From assembly GCF_965363235.1 (NCBI RefSeq), contig NC_134845.1, positions 11,594,101 to 11,658,100 on the forward strand: 64,000 bases of DNA, in the 5' to 3' direction. Source of the DNA: Mytilus galloprovincialis. Taxonomy: Eukaryota; Mollusca; Bivalvia; Mytilida; Mytilidae. The notes beneath the pieces were generated by a model, which saw nothing but the letters and a program-made list of their open reading frames with translations, did no database searches and was not told the DNA's origin. The stretch's first letter is position 1. Every line of letters begins with the position of its first letter. Positions 45,773 to 58,500 of the stretch are shown in pieces. The position numbers and the translations under genes are program-made.

Positions 45773-47044
45773 CAGCATAGTGCCATAAATGAGTCAACTT
45801 TTTTAATGGCGATTGGTGATGATTTTTGTTGTCCGACTTTTAAGAACGTCATTATCGATGTTGTGTAACGTAAAATCAATAACATGTGTTCAAAGGGGAA
45901 TTACTCGAAATAAACTTTGTAAATACGGATTTTTAAACCGGAATCGTAGCGAAGTTTAGCCATTGTTGATATCAACAAAAATGGCGAAGCACGGGAAAGA
46001 ATTGTCAAACGACACCAAAAAGGCTATCATAAGTTTAATTGAAAGTGGTCATCGAGCAAGTAGTGTTGCAAAAAGCTTAGGAATAGCTAAATCCACAATT
46101 TCCAGGCTTTTGAAACGTTGGCGGATACGTGGAAATACCGAAAATGTTCCTCGAAGCGGAAGGAGAAAAACTGTCACCAAACGGGCAGAAAACACTCTGT
46201 CACAGATTGTGAAAACATCTCGCCGTTCAACCCTAAAGGATATCACCAAGAAATTTAACACTCGCACACCTGTTAAAGTGTCTAGACGAACTGTTCAACG
46301 AAAATTGCATGAACTAGGGTACACCAGACGATCTGTTAGGAAGAAAATTGTCATCAGGGTTGTTAATCAAAAGAAAAGAGTAGTTTATTGCAGGAGTAAA
46401 CTTCATTGGACTGTGAACAATCAGTGGAAAAAAGTTATATTTACAGATGTGATGATGATGGTGATCAAACCTGACGGAACACTTAAAGTTTGGAGGAAGT
46501 CAAATTGGAGACCTGAATGTCTGGGATATGTTGCACAGCGACCGTCCACCAATCTTAAAATTATGGTCTGGGGATGTATGACATATTATGGAGTTGGTAC
46601 TTTAGCTACGATAAATGGTAATATGAACTCTGTCAATTATATAGAAACACTGGACGATAATTTATGGCAAGTTGTAACCAAACATTATGGCAATGAACCT
46701 TATCTTTTTCAAGATGATAATGCACCCTGTCATCGGTCAAGGGTTGTAGAAAAATGGAAAAGGTTAAACCAGATACCGCAACTTACCTGGCCTGCACAAT
46801 CACCAGACTTGAGCCCAATCGAAAATGTATGGCTTCTGATGAAGAATAAAATAAAAAAAAGACTTTATCTGGTTCGTAACGTTGAAGACCTGAAGTCTGA
46901 ATTACTGCGTGCCTGGTTAGAAGTACCATTATTGTATATTCAGGGACTTTATTCAAGCCTACCACGTCGTTGCAGACAAGTTTTTGTTCAGAAGGGTGGC
47001 ATAACAAAATATTATTTCATTTACTCATTTACGGCACTATGCTG
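45773..47044 (+). mobile_element. Tc1-like DNA transposon, full length
   Basis: Terminal inverted repeats of about 22-24 bases (CAGCATAGTGCCATAAATGAG at left; the right end is its complement with one mismatch) flank the element. TA target duplications lie at 45771-45772 and 47045-47046. The 1,272-bp length and single transposase frame are normal for Tc1. It lies just past the 3' spacer of copy C. Confidence 0.85.
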
Positions 47045-47078
47045 TACATTATATAACTATATGCACATACGCAGGTAA
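45981..47078 (+). CDS. Tc1-type DD34E transposase
   Basis: Open frame of 365 codons from ATG 45981 (AAAATGG context). An N-terminal helix-turn-helix (about 12-48, KSLGIAKSTISRLLKRW) is followed by the GRRK hinge (60-63) and a second DNA-binding half (HELGYTRRS). The catalytic triad is Asp156 (FTD), Asp246 (QDDNAPCH) and Glu281 (SPDLSPIENVW), with 34 residues between the last two, the Tc1 DD34E spacing. The family usually ends at GGxTKY just before the right terminal repeat. Here no stop follows GGITKY (residue 344), and the frame reads through the terminal repeat 34 bases into flanking DNA, adding 21 residues. No internal stops. The transposase catalyses cut-and-paste at TA sites; whether this copy is active cannot be told. 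Confidence 0.85.
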   Translation: MAKHGKELSNDTKKAIISLIESGHRASSVAKSLGIAKSTISRLLKRWRIRGNTENVPRSGRRKTVTKRAENTLSQIVKTSRRSTLKDITKKFNTRTPVKVSRRTVQRKLHELGYTRRSVRKKIVIRVVNQKKRVVYCRSKLHWTVNNQWKKVIFTDVMMMVIKPDGTLKVWRKSNWRPECLGYVAQRPSTNLKIMVWGCMTYYGVGTLATINGNMNSVNYIETLDDNLWQVVTKHYGNEPYLFQDDNAPCHRSRVVEKWKRLNQIPQLTWPAQSPDLSPIENVWLLMKNKIKKRLYLVRNVEDLKSELLRAWLEVPLLYIQGLYSSLPRRCRQVFVQKGGITKYYFIYSFTALCCTLYNYMHIRR

Positions 47079-47099
47079 GGTATAATTGCCAGTAAGATA

Positions 47100-49180
47100 T
47101 CTATCCATCAAAGATTAAACAAAATGTGGATGTAAGTTATTATAAAACTTTAAGAATAATAAAAACCCAATACAGAAATACAGACACAACCAAGTTAGGA
47201 ACGGTGAACTGTTTTCAATTTCGATTATCAAATAAATAAGATATGTAAAAATATGTACTAGCAGAGGATATCACATATATGTCACCGTACGACCTTCGAC
47301 AATGATAAAAATATTTACTGCTAATTTAAGAATATTTGTTTTCCTCTTTATTCATCTCAATTTTGTCTCAATGCTTTTTTTTTGTTGGGAAACGATTTGC
47401 TTAGTCTTTAGCTTTCTATGTTGTGCTTTGTGTTCTATTGTTCGTCTTATAGTTTTATATCAATATTTTTTTCAGGTGACGGCGTTGTGAACAGAATGGA
47501 ATTTGCAACTTCCTACTAACAGTATGTATATTAGGGCGAGTCTTTTACCAATATTTGAATCTCGTGAATCGATTTGAAAAATGCAACTGAAGTTATTAAC
47601 CAAAAACTGAGAGAATTGTATGAATTTAAAACGTATCGTGACCGTTTACGTCGATGGGTATGGGTTTTCTGATTTCGATGCACATGCATGGAAACATAAT
47701 TGATGACCTGCCGAAATGATAAGTTTATCCTTCCAAAAATCAGTATCAGTATGTTCAAAGATTTATTAAACTGTGATGGCATTTCAGAAGGTAAAATCAA
47801 GTTCTATGTGATTGATTATATCTATTTAATAGTGAAATACTGGTGGTCATTACTAAATGTTAAATGAAATATCGATTACATTTTTTATAGCAATAACATG
47901 ATTACAGAATGATACAAATTACTAAAGACATAAGTAATACTGTAAAAAATATCAATGAATTGCGTTGTGTTTGCCTTCGTGTTTTCTGTTTTAACTGGCC
48001 TAATTATTTTTCATTGTCACATAGACATCTTCTCACAATTGCCTGATAGCTGCGTTTTTTCTTTGCAGATTTTCACTCATCTTGGACACGACATTTTGAT
48101 ATACGTACCATCTGGAACTGAACCGCGTTAACTCAATTCATATGATTAAAAAATAAAACTGTTTTTATTTTTTTTCTTACTACTTGATTTTCATATGAAG
48201 TACTCGTTGCGCAAAAGTTATAAAATTGTATATACTAATCATCCAGAATATTCAGTTGTTATATTCCGCTTTTCGTCGATTGTTATGTGTACCTATATGT
48301 ATATTACATGTAATAGGGTGAAATATTTTGACGAGCCTTCCTTTTAATGTGTCCCAGGTAGATATCTACAACCCGAATAGACCACAAATTGTGAAAATTG
48401 TCATATTCACTGCTTTAATCCTTATTTTGGATAATAATATTAAAGCGCAGGGTTAATCCAATCAGATACGTAAAAAAAGATTGCTTAATCGTACATCTTC
48501 AAAACAAAACCTAGTTCCAATCTAGTCATATTTGTTCAGGTTTGATTTATCATGAAAATGGTCAATCAATCATCATTGCTTGAAAGGTAAAAATTGAGCC
48601 ATATTTGGGCCTTATCGAATCCACGCTTTCTGTTTTGTCAGGGCATTTTAAATATTGATACATGTATATTCTGAATTATTTTTGCTCAATTTTGTAGTCA
48701 CGACGGTATCCATAGAGACTAACATAAATGTCAGGTAGTTTCGGATAGTTCTTTCATTTGAAATTATACCAGATCTGTTTAGTTTATTTGAAAACGCTAA
48801 AATTTGTTAGAAATCGTCAATTTTCGACGTCCACTCTAATAAGGAGTCGTAGATTTCAATTGTTAATGAGTTTTGCTAGAAATTGTATTGATGATAGTGT
48901 TTGCTATTTCTGTGTTTCTTAAATCTGTTATATTCCTCATTATGAGTTATTACATTTTATCAATAGGACTAGTATAACATTTAATAACCAGTAATGTGTT
49001 CTGTGTACTGTAAATTATTTTATTTTTTTATATAAAATGTTGAAATATTCAAAATACTTAAAAGTTATTTTAACACAATATTAAGATTACTTAAGACGTA
49101 TCTAGCTCAACTTTTCAGAACTTTCGGCTTTATTGCTCTCCAAATTCGTATTTGATTTGGCATGCAACTGTTTTAATTTG
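47100..49180. other. AT-rich region without recognised gene
   Basis: Contains a repeat fragment at 47390-47500 (CTATGTTGTGCTTTGTGTTC). A TTTCTTTGCAG acceptor-like site before a short frame at 48068 has no supporting coding similarity. Confidence 0.5.
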
Positions 49181-49700
49181 GTCGCCATTGATGAGTCTTG
49201 TGGGTAAAACGGGCGTGTGGCGTAACCCTGTTATCTCTTATGATGTTTTTGAAAATTCATTATATCTAAATTTTTGATTCGGTCAAAATCTTGGTGCTGC
49301 TTGTGATGTCTTTTTGTTTTAGGTTCTATTTGGTCATACATCTCTTTAACTGTTTCGGTTCTTAAATATCCTTGGCTTTCAAATATTCTGCTTTTGGCGT
49401 TCTTGATGTAGATAAATCCTGATAAGTGCGTCAGACGCATTCATTTTTACAGCATTGGGTTCATACATTTGCTAAGTGAACCATCAGTCGCCAAATGTAT
49501 CATCAGCTCAGTAGTCAGTACGTCGGTGCTGGTATAATTGATAACAAACCTTTATAGAAATGTCCGTTGATACATTTTGAAATTATAGGAAACTAAGATT
49601 TCAACTTCCGGAGGTAAAGTTGACATATGATTCATTCGGCTATTTGTTTATGTCCTTTTAGGTCATATAGCTCTTCAAACATTTCGATTCTTTTTCAATA
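49180..49700 (-). repeat. Degenerate GGTACCAGGATTATAAT-family relic
   Basis: GATGAGTCTTGTGGGTAAAA, CATCAGCTCAGTAGTCAGTA, CGTCGGTGCTGGTATAATTG. An old copy of the family, with stretched spacing. Confidence 0.5.
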
Positions 49701-49709
49701 TAACGCGTT

Positions 49710-50515
49710 GTCTTTATTTCCTTGACATATAACGAAGATATCAAATCACGTTCTCAACAATTGTATTGGTTTTGTGTTGTATAATTGTTTAATCATGTCT
49801 TAGTAACCTAAAAATGTAGTGTATGCATTGTAGTAATAGATCAGTTTTTTTTTAAATTTAGTGACATTCTAAATAGGTTTCCTACTTTATACATGTTTAC
49901 CTACACAATCATTCCAATCGTAAAATATGTCATTCAAAGACAACAATAAAATGTTTACATCACATTGTTCACACACCAATACTATCTTATTTGCACTATT
50001 ATATTAAAAAAACTTTATTTAAGAATTAGTGTATACAATTCAAAAAACAGTTCAAGTTGTAATCAACGTTCAAAATCAACAGTGAGGGGAAAAGTCAAAT
50101 GATTTGTCTGATAGACCATACACATGATACAGTTTTATAATATCCCTCCAAATAGAATTGGAAGCGATTTCGGATTTAAAGATTATGTCACTGCTTACAT
50201 TTCAGTAAACAGGTTTTGTTTACAGTGTCTGTACATTTGATAAAATATATGCATGCCGTTGGTTATTTTTGGTTCGTAAAATAGAGGAATTTTTCAAACC
50301 AACTTGACCGTTTATCGAACATACTATAAAAAGGGGGGCTGCCACGATTGCCCGATTTATATTTTCTTTATAATATGTACCTTAGATAAATATAAAGTTC
50401 CGCCATATGTTGGCAGTTCTTTAAAATCTGTACGGTCTTTGTGAAATACGCTTTACACTGATTACTATGAAAAAGTGATTTTACAGGTCTGAAATCATTA
50501 TAATAAATAGAATAT
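49710..50515. other. AT-rich region without recognised gene
   Basis: Both strands are rich in stops. I see no repeat family or motif I can name. Confidence 0.4.
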
Positions 50516-50556
50516 AGTTATCAAAGGTACCAGGATTATAATTTAGTACTCCAAAA
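50516..50556 (+). repeat. GGTACCAGGATTATAAT-family end fragment
   Basis: AGTTATCAAAGGTACCAGGATT and following bases only, directly abutting the retroelement 3' end at 50557. Confidence 0.7.
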
Positions 50557-51620
50557 AATATGTCTAAAAATCAAATCACAAAAATACTGAACTCCGAGGA
50601 AAATTCAAAACAGAATCAAATGGCAAAATCAAATTATAAAACACATCAAACGAATGTACAACAACTGTCATATTCCTGACTTGGTACAGGCGTTTTCAAA
50701 TGTAGAAAATGGTGGATTGAACCTGATTTTATAGCGCTAAACCTCTCCCGTATATGACAGTAGCATCAAATGCCATTATATTTACAACGATGTGTTAACA
50801 AAACAGACCTTATAGGTAAAAAAGTCACAATATGTGTATAGCAGTCATCATAGTGTCACAATCTCAATACAAACAAATATTTAACCAAAAAAAAAGCACA
50901 ATTAACATCTATCAAATTTCAAAACCACATAGGAAGAAATATAACATAATTTTGTCGTTCGATGTTATTTTCAAAAACAACTATAATTTCACATGGGAAA
51001 TGGTGGTATACAGGGTTAAAAAAATCAGAAGCATGTTAAAACTAATTTCTGAAACAGACCGATATTTCAAATTACCCAGAAGTTCTTTAGAAATTTTAAG
51101 AATCCACATATGGTTAATAGCACTACGCGAGTAAACAATTTTGTCGTTTAAAGTATTTTCAATTTATATTAGAACAATAACATAATTGATGGATCATTAA
51201 AAGTACATATTCACGTCATATGGACCAAAGAAACACACAAAGTCGCAAGTACAAAACACACCAGCAAAAATAAAAGTTAATACAAACACATTGACGGGAT
51301 GAATACGTACCGAGCCACGTCAAATGGATATCACAGAAAACAGACCAAACAGTAAAAGTAATATCAATATTAGAACAAAGCCAAATAACAGAACAGTAGA
51401 ACACGTTGTTAAGATGATAAACAACGTCAATACGCAGAATATATACATCAAGACCATCATGTATTAATTGTGAATATTTATCAACAAGGTCTTGGTACCT
51501 TCCGATGAACTTTTTTAGAAAAAGAACGAGACGTTCTTTGATATACCTCTGGTTCATCAACTTTTTGCTCAGACACTGGTAAATGTTACTTGACTTATTA
51601 TATATGTACATAAGTTGCAC
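50557..51620 (-). mobile_element. Retroelement 3' end with reverse-transcriptase C-terminus
   Basis: The minus-strand frame from 51620 carries LSKKLMNQRYIKERLVLFLK and KFIGRYQDLVDKYSQ, the same module as 38700-39000. Its 3' side runs to 50557 through AATCCACCATTTTCTACAT and ends with a T-rich tail next to a fragment of another repeat (50516-50556). It links the short ACTGAACTCCGAG repeats in the window to a parent element. 5' truncated. Confidence 0.6.
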
Positions 51621-52244
51621 AAAAAATAAGAATTTTAATAATTTTGTACTTCCAGAAAAGGCTTAAACATTGTTAAACGTATTAGTAAGATATTGATTGT
51701 AGCGTCTTTTCAATGTTTTTCTTCCCTGAGCTGTTTGTATCAGGGACATCCATTGATGGTGTAAATGAATGTTTCAAATTAAAGATAGAAAACAGAGAAA
51801 AGATAGCATAGCTTAATTGTCAATTTCAAGTCGTTTTGTAATATTTAAAAATTTCTGGTACGTCTTATATTGTTGTTTAAAGAACAACAAGTTAATGAAT
51901 CCCAATTTTATTTTGAAGTTTGTACATTCAACAGATTTCAGGTGTTATAACGTTGAACATGATGCAGCTTCAACATGAGCAGCTTCAAAAAGCACACCTA
52001 AGCATTCATCAATAGTCTGTAGAATTTTTAAATTATAAATATAATTGTTCCGCAGACCAAGTAACAATCACTGTCGTTAAGATATATAGTTGTGATGCCA
52101 TAACTGTGATGTGTATGCAAATACTGATATAAATATACTTGGCATTGTTGCTGCTGTAATAGTTTTTACTAAAACTGTTCATTAATAATAATTTCAATCA
52201 AACGGTTTTCAATTTTACGTCATTATACTTAATTAGAGTCTATG

Positions 52245-52250
52245 TTTATT
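52245..52250 (-). promoter_or_regulatory. Candidate polyadenylation signal of the lipocalin gene
   Basis: AATAAA on the minus strand, 75 bases after the stop codon. Confidence 0.35.
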
Positions 52251-52324
52251 ATCATGCTTGTATATATTTTACCAACGAAGATTTATATAATATACTATCT
52301 GTCAATACTTTCTTTCTTTCCTGA

Positions 52325-52536
52325 TTAAACAAATATCTCAGGCGCTGGTGGTATTATCTGCACGCCAGGTATAGCAAGGGGTGGCGGTAGGAAAGGTGAC
52401 GGCACTGGACAACTTGTCTGGTCGGTTGGTATAAAATCATATGCATTGATACCTGATGCCAATAATTTACTATACAATTGAATTCTTATGGCAGCTGGTA
52501 ACCCTGCCCTTGCTCTTGTCAGAATAAAAGCACTTT
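52325..52536 (-). CDS. Lipocalin exon 5: C-terminal helix and Pro-rich tail
   Basis: After TTTTTTTTCCAG, encodes SAFILTRARAGLPAAIRIQL, YSKLLASGINAYDFIPTDQT and SCPVPSPFLPPPLAIPGVQ, ending IIPPAPEIFV and TAA. Cys189 would pair with Cys64. The Pro-rich extension beyond it is not typical of ApoD. Confidence 0.85.
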
Positions 52537-55500
52537 CTGGAAAAAAAAGATAAATTTGAACATGTATTTCGTAAATATTTCAGCTAATTAAGATTTAAAA
52601 AGAAATAACATCCACGTGTCTTTTTTTCATATTTTGACATCGTTTATTTATTTGTAGTTATCTATTACATGTATGCAGGATGTGTTTCGTAGCAACTGAA
52701 TGGGTCTATTCAAAAACTTGTATCGTAAAATGTTGTACAACGTGTTTGTATTAAATACAGTACCACAAATAGTCATTTCAGCGCAATACTTTTTCTTCGC
52801 TGTCAGTTGAATTCAGTGTTAAATATTACGACTTGAACTTGTCTGATAGACCTGTATGCTATTTCTTCTAATATAATGGATTTGTATAAGAATCATATGA
52901 ACATTTGATATGCATTCGTATTTTTCTGATGTGGTTCTCAATCCAGTAAACCTGGGGTGTTATTTATTTATTGAGATGGGAACTACCAGCAATTATTTTT
53001 GCAGTTTCTATATAAGAAGAAGCACTCATTATTATACATGCAAATATATACATGTATATGTTTATATATGACGATAGACAGGGACCTTGGCTGATTTGTT
53101 TTAGAAGTTACTACAATTTTTGTTGTGTCTATATAAGAAGAAACACTCATTATTATATGTTTTTTTTTATCTGACGAAAGACAGGGACCTCCGTCTTCGA
53201 TTGGTCTAAGAAGTTTCTATAGTTGTAACCACATAGATCTGTCAATTTGTTTTACTACTTCTCTGCTTGGATCATGGTATTCAAATGCAAAATCAAGATA
53301 TAATAAAGGAATAGTTGTGTTCGTATTCAGAATATCATGTTACGGTAGGATGAGATATCTTCTTGTGCACAGTTACATTTCATATACATGTACTAGCGAA
53401 GCTCATTGTGTCGGTTCAATAAAACAGAGTGATCATATTCAGCATATCTTGTTTTTGGTATGATTATATGTCATCCTATGGACGGTTATATTGTCATTGT
53501 GTCGGTCTAGTATAACAGAGGGATCATATTCACACTACAATAATTTGTCCTCGTCAATATATGCATGATTTATTTTCCGCTTGAAGTTAACTACAATCAA
53601 TATAATCATATATTTAGAATTTCGTAACTAATTGACGATGCTTGTCATTGTGACTTGCTCTGTGTTTTCTAAATATATTTACCTATCTTTTGAAAGTCAT
53701 CTTGTCTGCATGAGTATACCACGGAATAGCTTTCGTAATCAGTGTCTAAAACCCAATACTGTCCTGGCGGTGTAACTGAATGTGAAATAGTTAAATACAA
53801 TATATGCAATAGAAACATAGAGATGTGTGATGTCCATCTTCACTAAAGTAGTACACAATTTTATTAAGGGATAGCTGTGGAACACCTCCGGGCACCGGAT
53901 TTCTCGCTGCGTTGAAGACCCATTGGTATCCTTAGGCTATTGTCTGCTCCTTGGTCGGGTTGTTGTCTTTGACATAGTCCCCATTTCCATTCTCAATTTT
54001 ATAAAATGGTACCATTCTCATTGTTCATTGAATAATGGATAACACTTGACAAAACAAATTAAATCCAGACAGGAAAAACCGTACACGTCAAATACTGTGG
54101 AATATAAATGTCCTTTTACATGAAATACTTCATAAAAATGGGAGCCTATATTCATCAAATACGTAATTATACTCCGTAACTAGAAAAAAGTCAAATCACA
54201 AAAATACTGAACTCCAAGGAAAATTTAAAAAAAGGAAGTTCTCTGATACATAAAATGAGATTAACTTTTAAACACAAAAGCCCGTGTAAATCAAATGAGA
54301 TTAACTCTTAAATATGAAAACCCGTTTACATCAAATTCGTATACATGTACTCCATTATATGAAAGCCTGTATATATAAAATGCGTTAAGATCGTAACATG
54401 AAAGCCCTTATACATCAAAGTAGTCTACTCCTTAACATGAAAGCCATTATACATCATATACGTTTCCCCGTGATATGAAAGCCAATATATGTAAATTCTT
54501 ATATATGTTCTCCGTAACATGAAAGACCGTGTATATCAAATGCGATTATCCTGTAAAATGAAAGTCCGTATCAATCAAATTAGTATACTCCTTAACATGA
54601 AATCCCGTATACATCATACACGTTTACCCTGTAATATGAAAGCCCGTATACATCATATACGTATACTCCTTGACATGAAATCCCGTATAGTATTACATCA
54701 TTTACATTTACCCCGTAAAATGAAAGCCCGTATACATCAAATTCGTATACTCCATAACATGAAAGCCCGTATACATCATATACGCATACGCCGTAGCATG
54801 AAAATCAGTATACATCACATACTGTGAAATTACTTTTGTTCGTGGAGAAACAATTTTCGTGAGTTTCGTGGATGACTTTATCCACGAATTTAAGTGTCCA
54901 ACGAAATTAAACAACTGTTGTCAAAATCAGACATAGAAATAACCCCATGTAGGTTAGTCCAAATAACTATGACGTCTTGAAAGGCTATTATATTTTTTCT
55001 TTGAAGCCTTACCTCGACAAAGAAAAAAATATAACAGCCTTTCAAGACGTCATAATTATTTGGACTACATATAGGTTTGACTTCTGATATGAACGAGAGA
55101 ACATATTGAACATCGCTTAATCTGAGAATACTATTATAATTGTCACAGGGCAAATGCACTATGAACTACAACTGCAGGCAATATTAGACCCATTTAATCT
55201 TTAAAACCTTAACTGTACAATTTTTGATCTTTTAAATCAAATAAAACAATATTTTGATCGATGAAAGACAGATTTCCGGTATTGATATGCTATGATAAAG
55301 TGTTCATTTTATATCCCCATAACTCTCGTACATACAGGGAATAACAATTTCATGCTGGGATGGCTTTTGATAAAAAAATATTTTACAATTCAAGATACGT
55401 TAATAGCATTTGTTTATGTAATTGTTTTCTTTAGCTGACATGTTTATGACCTAACCAACACCTTTAAGTATCTTTAATCTGTTGTTCACTCTATCTCGGG

Positions 55501-58500
55501 TTAATTAGTGTGGTCACAACGATTTAGACAGGTCAATGTTTACTTTATATTTCCTTCATTCCAGACAATTTGTAACCTTCGTTTCTAATGGCTTCAATTT
55601 AAAAAAAAAATTTTTTGATAGAAAACTTAAATCCACGAATTTAAAAACCCACGAACATGTAAATGTTGTTCAAACCACGAAAACTGATACCCACGAATTA
55701 AAGTACTTTCACAGTACGTATACTCCGTGTCATAGAAGCCTGTATATATATATATATATACAACTCGTCTAAACATCAACCAAACAATGTTATTTCTGTA
55801 AATTTGCTTTCACAAATATTTTGTTCTTCCCTCGCCGAGATTCGAACCCATGCTACTGAGATATCGTGACACCAAATCGCCTGCACTGTAACCGGCGCGC
55901 TAGACCATACGACCACCTGGGCTTCATAAAAACAAAGCTTTCGCTGGCCGGGTGTTACCTTTCCACGTCAGATTTAATCTAGCGTCGTACTACAGTACAT
56001 AATATATAAGGCATGGAGATGTTATTTTTACAGATCAGCTAAATTATTTATATATATAGAGTGAATAATACATGGCAAATTCTGTATCGCATACTGTATC
56101 ACACGGCAAACCAATATCAGCCCCGAGGGCCGATGTAAGAGGACAATCACTCGATTCTGAGGTTGGGGCCTGGTAGAATTTAGAATAAATATTCAGCCCC
56201 TATTCAGATGAAAATATATAATCTTGTGTTATCATATAGGTATGTATGCACATCATATAAGTATATGTGTACATCATATAAAGATGTTTGCACATCATAT
56301 AATGACAAGTGCACATCATATAAAGGTAAATGCACATAATATAATGACAAGTTCACATCATTTGAAGATAAATGCACATCATATATTTAAAATGGTCATG
56401 AAACGTTAGTTCCATACGATTGCTATGTTTTCTAGTCGGCTTTGTCTTGGGTACTATAAAAACAGTGTATGTTGTACATTTTTAATTTGCCTGTGGTGGA
56501 AAAGCTGTATACATATTCAAATATAGTTAAAGTCGTACCACAAAGGATAAAAATGTTACTAGTCACACAAGCGTGATATATAATAAATGTGTACTTCATT
56601 GATACATTAATTGTTCATTTGAATGGGTATCTTACTAACATCATATATTTTCAATGATTACTTACAACTGTTTGAAGAAACTTAAGTTATAAATATTTCG
56701 TCTTTATTATTCATACTTACACGGAGTAAACGTAACAACTAGTCTTCCTGGTTCTATGGCACTGGTACTTATAGCTGTTCCAGTAACCGAACGTACCATT
56801 CCAGTTCTGCAAAAAAGAAAAGAAAAACAGTTACTGAATTGTAAGTTCACTTTGATTGCTAAAAACAACTGGTAGACTCAGGAGTGGATCCATGGTTGTG
56901 CCCTGGACCCCCTTTTTGTGGGAAAAATTTGGTTGATTATATAGGGAATCTTTGAAGCATGACTGGAGCGGAGCCTCTCTCAGATTAATTAGCACCCTCC
57001 CCCTTATAAAATGTTCTGAATCCGCCAATGAGATGGAAACGTACGAGGTAATATTGCACTTGTGTTACTATGGTACACAACAGTTTAGTTATCTTTATGA
57101 TTAAACTTCAAAAAAACATTGTAATGCTATAGTATTATTTATATATAATTCTCTATTTCATATTTTCAGATACACATTTATAAATTTCATTTCTGAAAAG
57201 TGAAAATGTGGCTTCTTTGGTTTGTTTTTTTTATAATGCAAAGTTTACACTTTTTGTAATATTATGTTATAGTTATTGACCAAGCAAGTCGAACGATGTA
57301 GGACTTCAGGTTAATGTGTCATACGAGCCGTGCAGAATAAATTCAATATACCGATTTGATTGGCCAATAACTGTTTTAACACATGACACCATCAATTTAC
57401 GTGAACGTTTTAGAAATACCCAAACGATATTCCGCATTCCATGATTCCAAGTTGAGTTTCGTGTAGAGTAAAGAAAGGGGAAAACACGGCTTTATGTAGT
57501 AAGAGGTTGGTAAGTTTTAAATAATTTTTTTTTATATTAAGGCTTCTTCCTAAATTATAAGGTAGATCATAAGTAAATGTTTTTTGAGACAGAATTTTTT
57601 TATAATTTGCCAAAATGAAGATTTTACTATGCTATTTTCAAAAATATGATAAAAAGTATGGGTCACCGTGCGATTTTTCAAGCTATGAGTCGTTGAAAAT
57701 TGCCTAAATTTTGTTAGTTTGTTCATGAAAAAACACATAAGAGTGCATAAAAAAATTCTATGAGATAGAATTTTGAAATAAATTGTGAGAAGATAAGTTT
57801 CATAAAATGTTTTAAGAAAATAAAAAGAAATTATGGTGTCACCGAACTTGTTTTCTTGCCACAAGTAAAAGTAAAAAAATTCCCTATTAACCCAGTATAA
57901 ATTTTGTACTAAAAGAGTTATCTTTCCTTTAATGGCTCCTTTGAAAAAAATGATTTCAAAAACCAAAAAAATTGATATTTGTTAAAATATTTTGAATAAT
58001 ACAATAAATTAACAAGTTTTCTTTATATAAATAAACAATTTAACCATTAAATTGCAAATCTGTTTCCAAATTTGCTGATTTAGGCAAAAAACTAGACCGA
58101 TTTTGTACTGTGATTGTACAATGCAAGATGGCGGTATACCATGAATCTACCTTAAATTTTCTATCGTTTCTGTTAAAATTAATATTTTTTTTTTTTGCAA
58201 TCAGTAACGATTAATACTTTGACATATTGTACTTTCAAATCGGTGTTATTGAGTTAAGACAAATTGCTTTTGTTTCGTTAATGATATGCTTAGAGGAAGA
58301 TGAACCAAGGAAGATGTTAGTACATAAATTCAAAATGTTGAATAAACAGAAACAACGATTCTCTTTCCAATCATTGAGTCTAGAACTTCAAATCAGATTT
58401 CTTGTATTTGAATATTCTTAAATACATGATAAATGACTTAAGAATTACATTGTATACACAAAATAAAATAAAACATGTTATTTCCCAGTTTAGATGATAT

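Noticed and set aside
45963-45980. Earlier transposase start six codons upstream
   Set aside because: That codon is TTG; the first ATG is at 45981 in a good AAAATGG context and gives the length expected for Tc1.
48060-48130. Possible terminal exon after TTTCTTTGCAG
   Set aside because: Only a short frame with no recognisable protein similarity and no partner exons.
54519-54827. Frame encoding a 13-residue repeat peptide
   Set aside because: Product of the 39-bp minisatellite inside a lipocalin intron; no start context, and the repeat units diverge without codon bias.
55830-55925. Functional tRNA gene on the minus strand
   Set aside because: A- and B-box matches are present, but the acceptor and anticodon arms do not pair convincingly and a SINE-like body with TA tail follows.
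57550-57966. Minus-strand frame of 138 codons in lipocalin intron 2
   Set aside because: Phe/Leu/Lys-rich AT-driven composition, no domain, and starts from a non-ATG-supported context inside an intron.
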